Positions 5,873 to 7,449 of a DNA stretch of 7,449 bases are shown here, piece after piece (positions within the stretch are counted from its first letter, which is position 1; each line of letters begins with the position of its first letter). The DNA is from Gemmataceae bacterium (GTDB lineage: Bacteria; Planctomycetota; Planctomycetia; Gemmatales; Gemmataceae). The position numbers and the translations under genes were made by a program. The DNA lies in assembly GCA_947490035.1 (NCBI GenBank), contig CANLGS010000184.1, positions 1 to 7,449 on the forward strand, written 5' to 3'. Under the pieces are notes generated by a model. The model made no database searches. It had not been told where the DNA came from and saw only the letters and a program-made list of their open reading frames with translations.

Positions 5873-7449
5873 ATGGCCCGCGACCTCTCCGCCGACGAAG
5901 CCGCCATCCGCCTCGGCGGTGGCGCGAAGGCCGTCGAGCGGCAACACGAAAAGGGCCGGCTCACCGCGCGAGAGCGGGTCGCGAAGCTCCTCGACTCGGG
6001 TACCGACTTCTTCGAGTTAGCTCTGTGGGCCGGGTGGAAGATGTACGCGGAGTGGGGCGGAGCACCGAGCGCCGGCGTCGTCACTGGCCTGGGAATCGTC
6101 TCCGGGCGGCGGGTGATGGTGATCGCCAACGACGCGACCGTGAAGGCCGGCGCGTTCTTCCCGATGACGTGCAAGAAGGTGCTCCGCGCGCAGCGCATCG
6201 CGACCGAGAACCGGCTACCCCTTGTATACCTCGTCGATTCCGCCGGCGTGTTTCTCCCGCTCCAAGACGAAGTGTTCCCGGACGAAGACGACTTCGGCCG
6301 CATCTTCCGCAACAACGCGGTGATCTCGGCCGCGGGCATCCCGCAGTTCGCCGCGATCATGGGCAACTGCGTCGCCGGCGGCGGCTACCTGCCGGTGCTG
6401 TGCGACGTGCTGCTGATGACCGAGGGCAGCGGACTCTACCTCGCGGGTCCGGCGCTGGTGAAGGCCGCCATCGGCCAGACGGTCGATTCGGAATCGCTCG
6501 GCGGCGCGAAGATGCACGCCGCCATCAGCGGCACCATCGACTACCGCGAACCCACCGACGACGCCTGCATCGAGCGCCTGCGCCGACTCATCGCCACCAT
6601 CCCTTCAGATTTGGCGAGCGGGGGGCGTAAGCCCCCTGTTGAAGGACTGACAGAAGCAACAGGGGGCTTACGCCCCCCGCTCGCCCAAGACTTTGATGCG
6701 TTCACCAAGCCTGAGTACGACGTGCGCGAGCTGCTGAAATTGGTTCTCGACGACCTTCCATTCGACGAGTACAAGGCGGACTACGGGCAGACCATCGTGT
6801 GCGGTTTCGGCAAACTTGGCGGCGTGTCTGTCGGCGTGGTGGCGAACCAGAAGACGCGCGCCAAGACCGCCGACGGGCACCTACAGTTCGGCGGCGTGAT
6901 CTACGTGGACTCCGCGGAGAAGGCCGCGCGGTTCGTGATGGACTGCAACCAGCTGCGCGTGCCGATCCTGTTCGTGCAGAACGTGAACGGCTTCATGGTG
7001 GGCAAGGAGTCCGAGCAGTCGGGCATCATCAAAGCCGGTGCGAAGCTCGTCAACGCGATCTCGAACAGCGTGGTGCCGAAGCTGACGCTCATCACCGGCG
7101 GCTCCTACGGCGCCGGCAACTACGCGATGTGCGGCAAGGCGTTCGACCCGCGGTTCATCTTCGCGTGGCCGGACGCGCAGTACGCGGTGATGGGCGGAAA
7201 TCAAGCGGCAAGCACGCTGCTCGACGTGCAGGTTCAGGCGCTGAAGCGCGCCGGCAAGGAACCCGACGCGGACGAACTCGCGGCCCTCCGCGACAAGGTG
7301 AAAGCCAGTTACGAGGAGCAAACCGACATCCGGTACGCCGCCGCGCGGCTGTGGGTGGACGCGATCGTCCGCCCCGAGGAGACGCGCGCGGCGCTACTCA
7401 CCGCACTGGCGGTCGCAACACGCCACGACGAGGGGAAGCCGTTCAAAAC
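5873..7449 (+). CDS. Acyl-CoA carboxylase carboxyltransferase (beta) subunit, 3' end cut by window
   Basis: Transfers a carboxyl group from carboxybiotin to an acyl-CoA. The closest pattern is the methylcrotonyl-CoA carboxylase beta type, though propionyl-CoA or another acyl-CoA is possible. 525 codons are present and no stop is reached. Position in the family fold suggests only a few codons are missing. The N-half has KGRLTARERV, VIANDATVKAG and FLPLQDEVFPDEDDFGRIF. The first oxyanion-hole loop AGGGYLP is at about 168-174, followed by LAGPALVKAAIG. The C-half has QNVNGFMVGKESE, the second oxyanion loop TGGSYGAGNYAMCG (about 408-421), AWPDAQYAVMGG and DIRYAAARLW. The inter-domain linker (about 244-275) contains a perfect DNA palindrome read in frame, adding an RKPP...LRPP peptide without disrupting either half. 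A biotin carboxylase subunit is not visible and may follow. It is divergent from DedA. Confidence 0.94.
   Translation, partial: MARDLSADEAAIRLGGGAKAVERQHEKGRLTARERVAKLLDSGTDFFELALWAGWKMYAEWGGAPSAGVVTGLGIVSGRRVMVIANDATVKAGAFFPMTCKKVLRAQRIATENRLPLVYLVDSAGVFLPLQDEVFPDEDDFGRIFRNNAVISAAGIPQFAAIMGNCVAGGGYLPVLCDVLLMTEGSGLYLAGPALVKAAIGQTVDSESLGGAKMHAAISGTIDYREPTDDACIERLRRLIATIPSDLASGGRKPPVEGLTEATGGLRPPLAQDFDAFTKPEYDVRELLKLVLDDLPFDEYKADYGQTIVCGFGKLGGVSVGVVANQKTRAKTADGHLQFGGVIYVDSAEKAARFVMDCNQLRVPILFVQNVNGFMVGKESEQSGIIKAGAKLVNAISNSVVPKLTLITGGSYGAGNYAMCGKAFDPRFIFAWPDAQYAVMGGNQAASTLLDVQVQALKRAGKEPDADELAALRDKVKASYEEQTDIRYAAARLWVDAIVRPEETRAALLTALAVATRHDEGKPFK
6613..6685. repeat. Perfect 29-bp-arm palindromic repeat inserted in frame within the carboxylase gene
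   Basis: Arms 6613-6641 and 6657-6685 are exact reverse complements around a 15-nt loop (6642-6656). Each arm is also a mini-hairpin: the left arm has GGGGGC, GTAA, GCCCCC. The element spans the last base of codon 247 to codon 271 and is open in the host frame, giving ASGGRKPPV from the left arm and TGGLRPPLA from the right arm. It lies between the N- and C-terminal carboxyltransferase halves, where family members have a variable linker. The size of the inserted piece cannot be fixed without an uninterrupted relative. Confidence 0.95.

Noticed and set aside
5833..6630. Arg-rich plus-strand open frame over the carboxylase start
   Set aside because: It is an alternative frame of the carboxylase; only the frame from 5873 shows carboxyltransferase motifs from end to end.

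Overview
This is a GC-rich bacterial window with seven protein-coding genes, all recognisable at least to family level. It also holds an unusually high density of short palindromic and inverted repeats. The mix suggests a planctomycete of the Gemmata type. The pointers are a DUF1570-like secreted metallopeptidase, an elaborated prepilin peptidase, scattered stem-loop repeats at gene edges, and a degenerate copy of a CACAGAG-type inverted repeat. This assignment is inference from gene content and repeat style, not from a marker gene.

Layout: positions 58-3140 carry four minus-strand genes, read in the order ubiX (flavin prenyltransferase), aroK (shikimate kinase), a prepilin leader peptidase and hisH (glutaminase subunit of IGP synthase). 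The first three are packed tightly: ubiX and aroK are 1 nt apart, and aroK and the peptidase overlap by 43 nt. A 156-bp nested inverted repeat fills the gap between the peptidase and hisH. A 120-bp divergent spacer follows. Then comes a plus-strand gene (3261-4661) for a secreted HExxH zinc-peptidase-like protein. It converges on a minus-strand DedA-family membrane protein gene (4781-5593). Their 3' ends meet in a 42-bp-arm perfect inverted repeat whose units supply parts of both stop codons. Past DedA, a 279-bp divergent region holds a four-copy heptamer tandem repeat and a decayed long inverted repeat. A plus-strand acyl-CoA carboxylase carboxyltransferase (beta) subunit starts at 5873 and runs off the right edge.

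The genes do not form one pathway. They are housekeeping functions: histidine and aromatic amino acid biosynthesis, prenyl-FMN cofactor synthesis, pilus/secretion pseudopilin processing, membrane lipid transport or homeostasis, and acyl-CoA carboxylation. The most unusual feature is the repeats. One perfect 29-bp-arm palindrome lies inside the carboxylase reading frame, is translated without a stop, and falls in the linker between the two carboxyltransferase half-domains. This resembles the protein-coding palindromic elements of Rickettsia. Three other repeat families touch stop codons or a ribosome binding site. I see no CRISPR array, tRNA, rRNA, transposase or phage gene.
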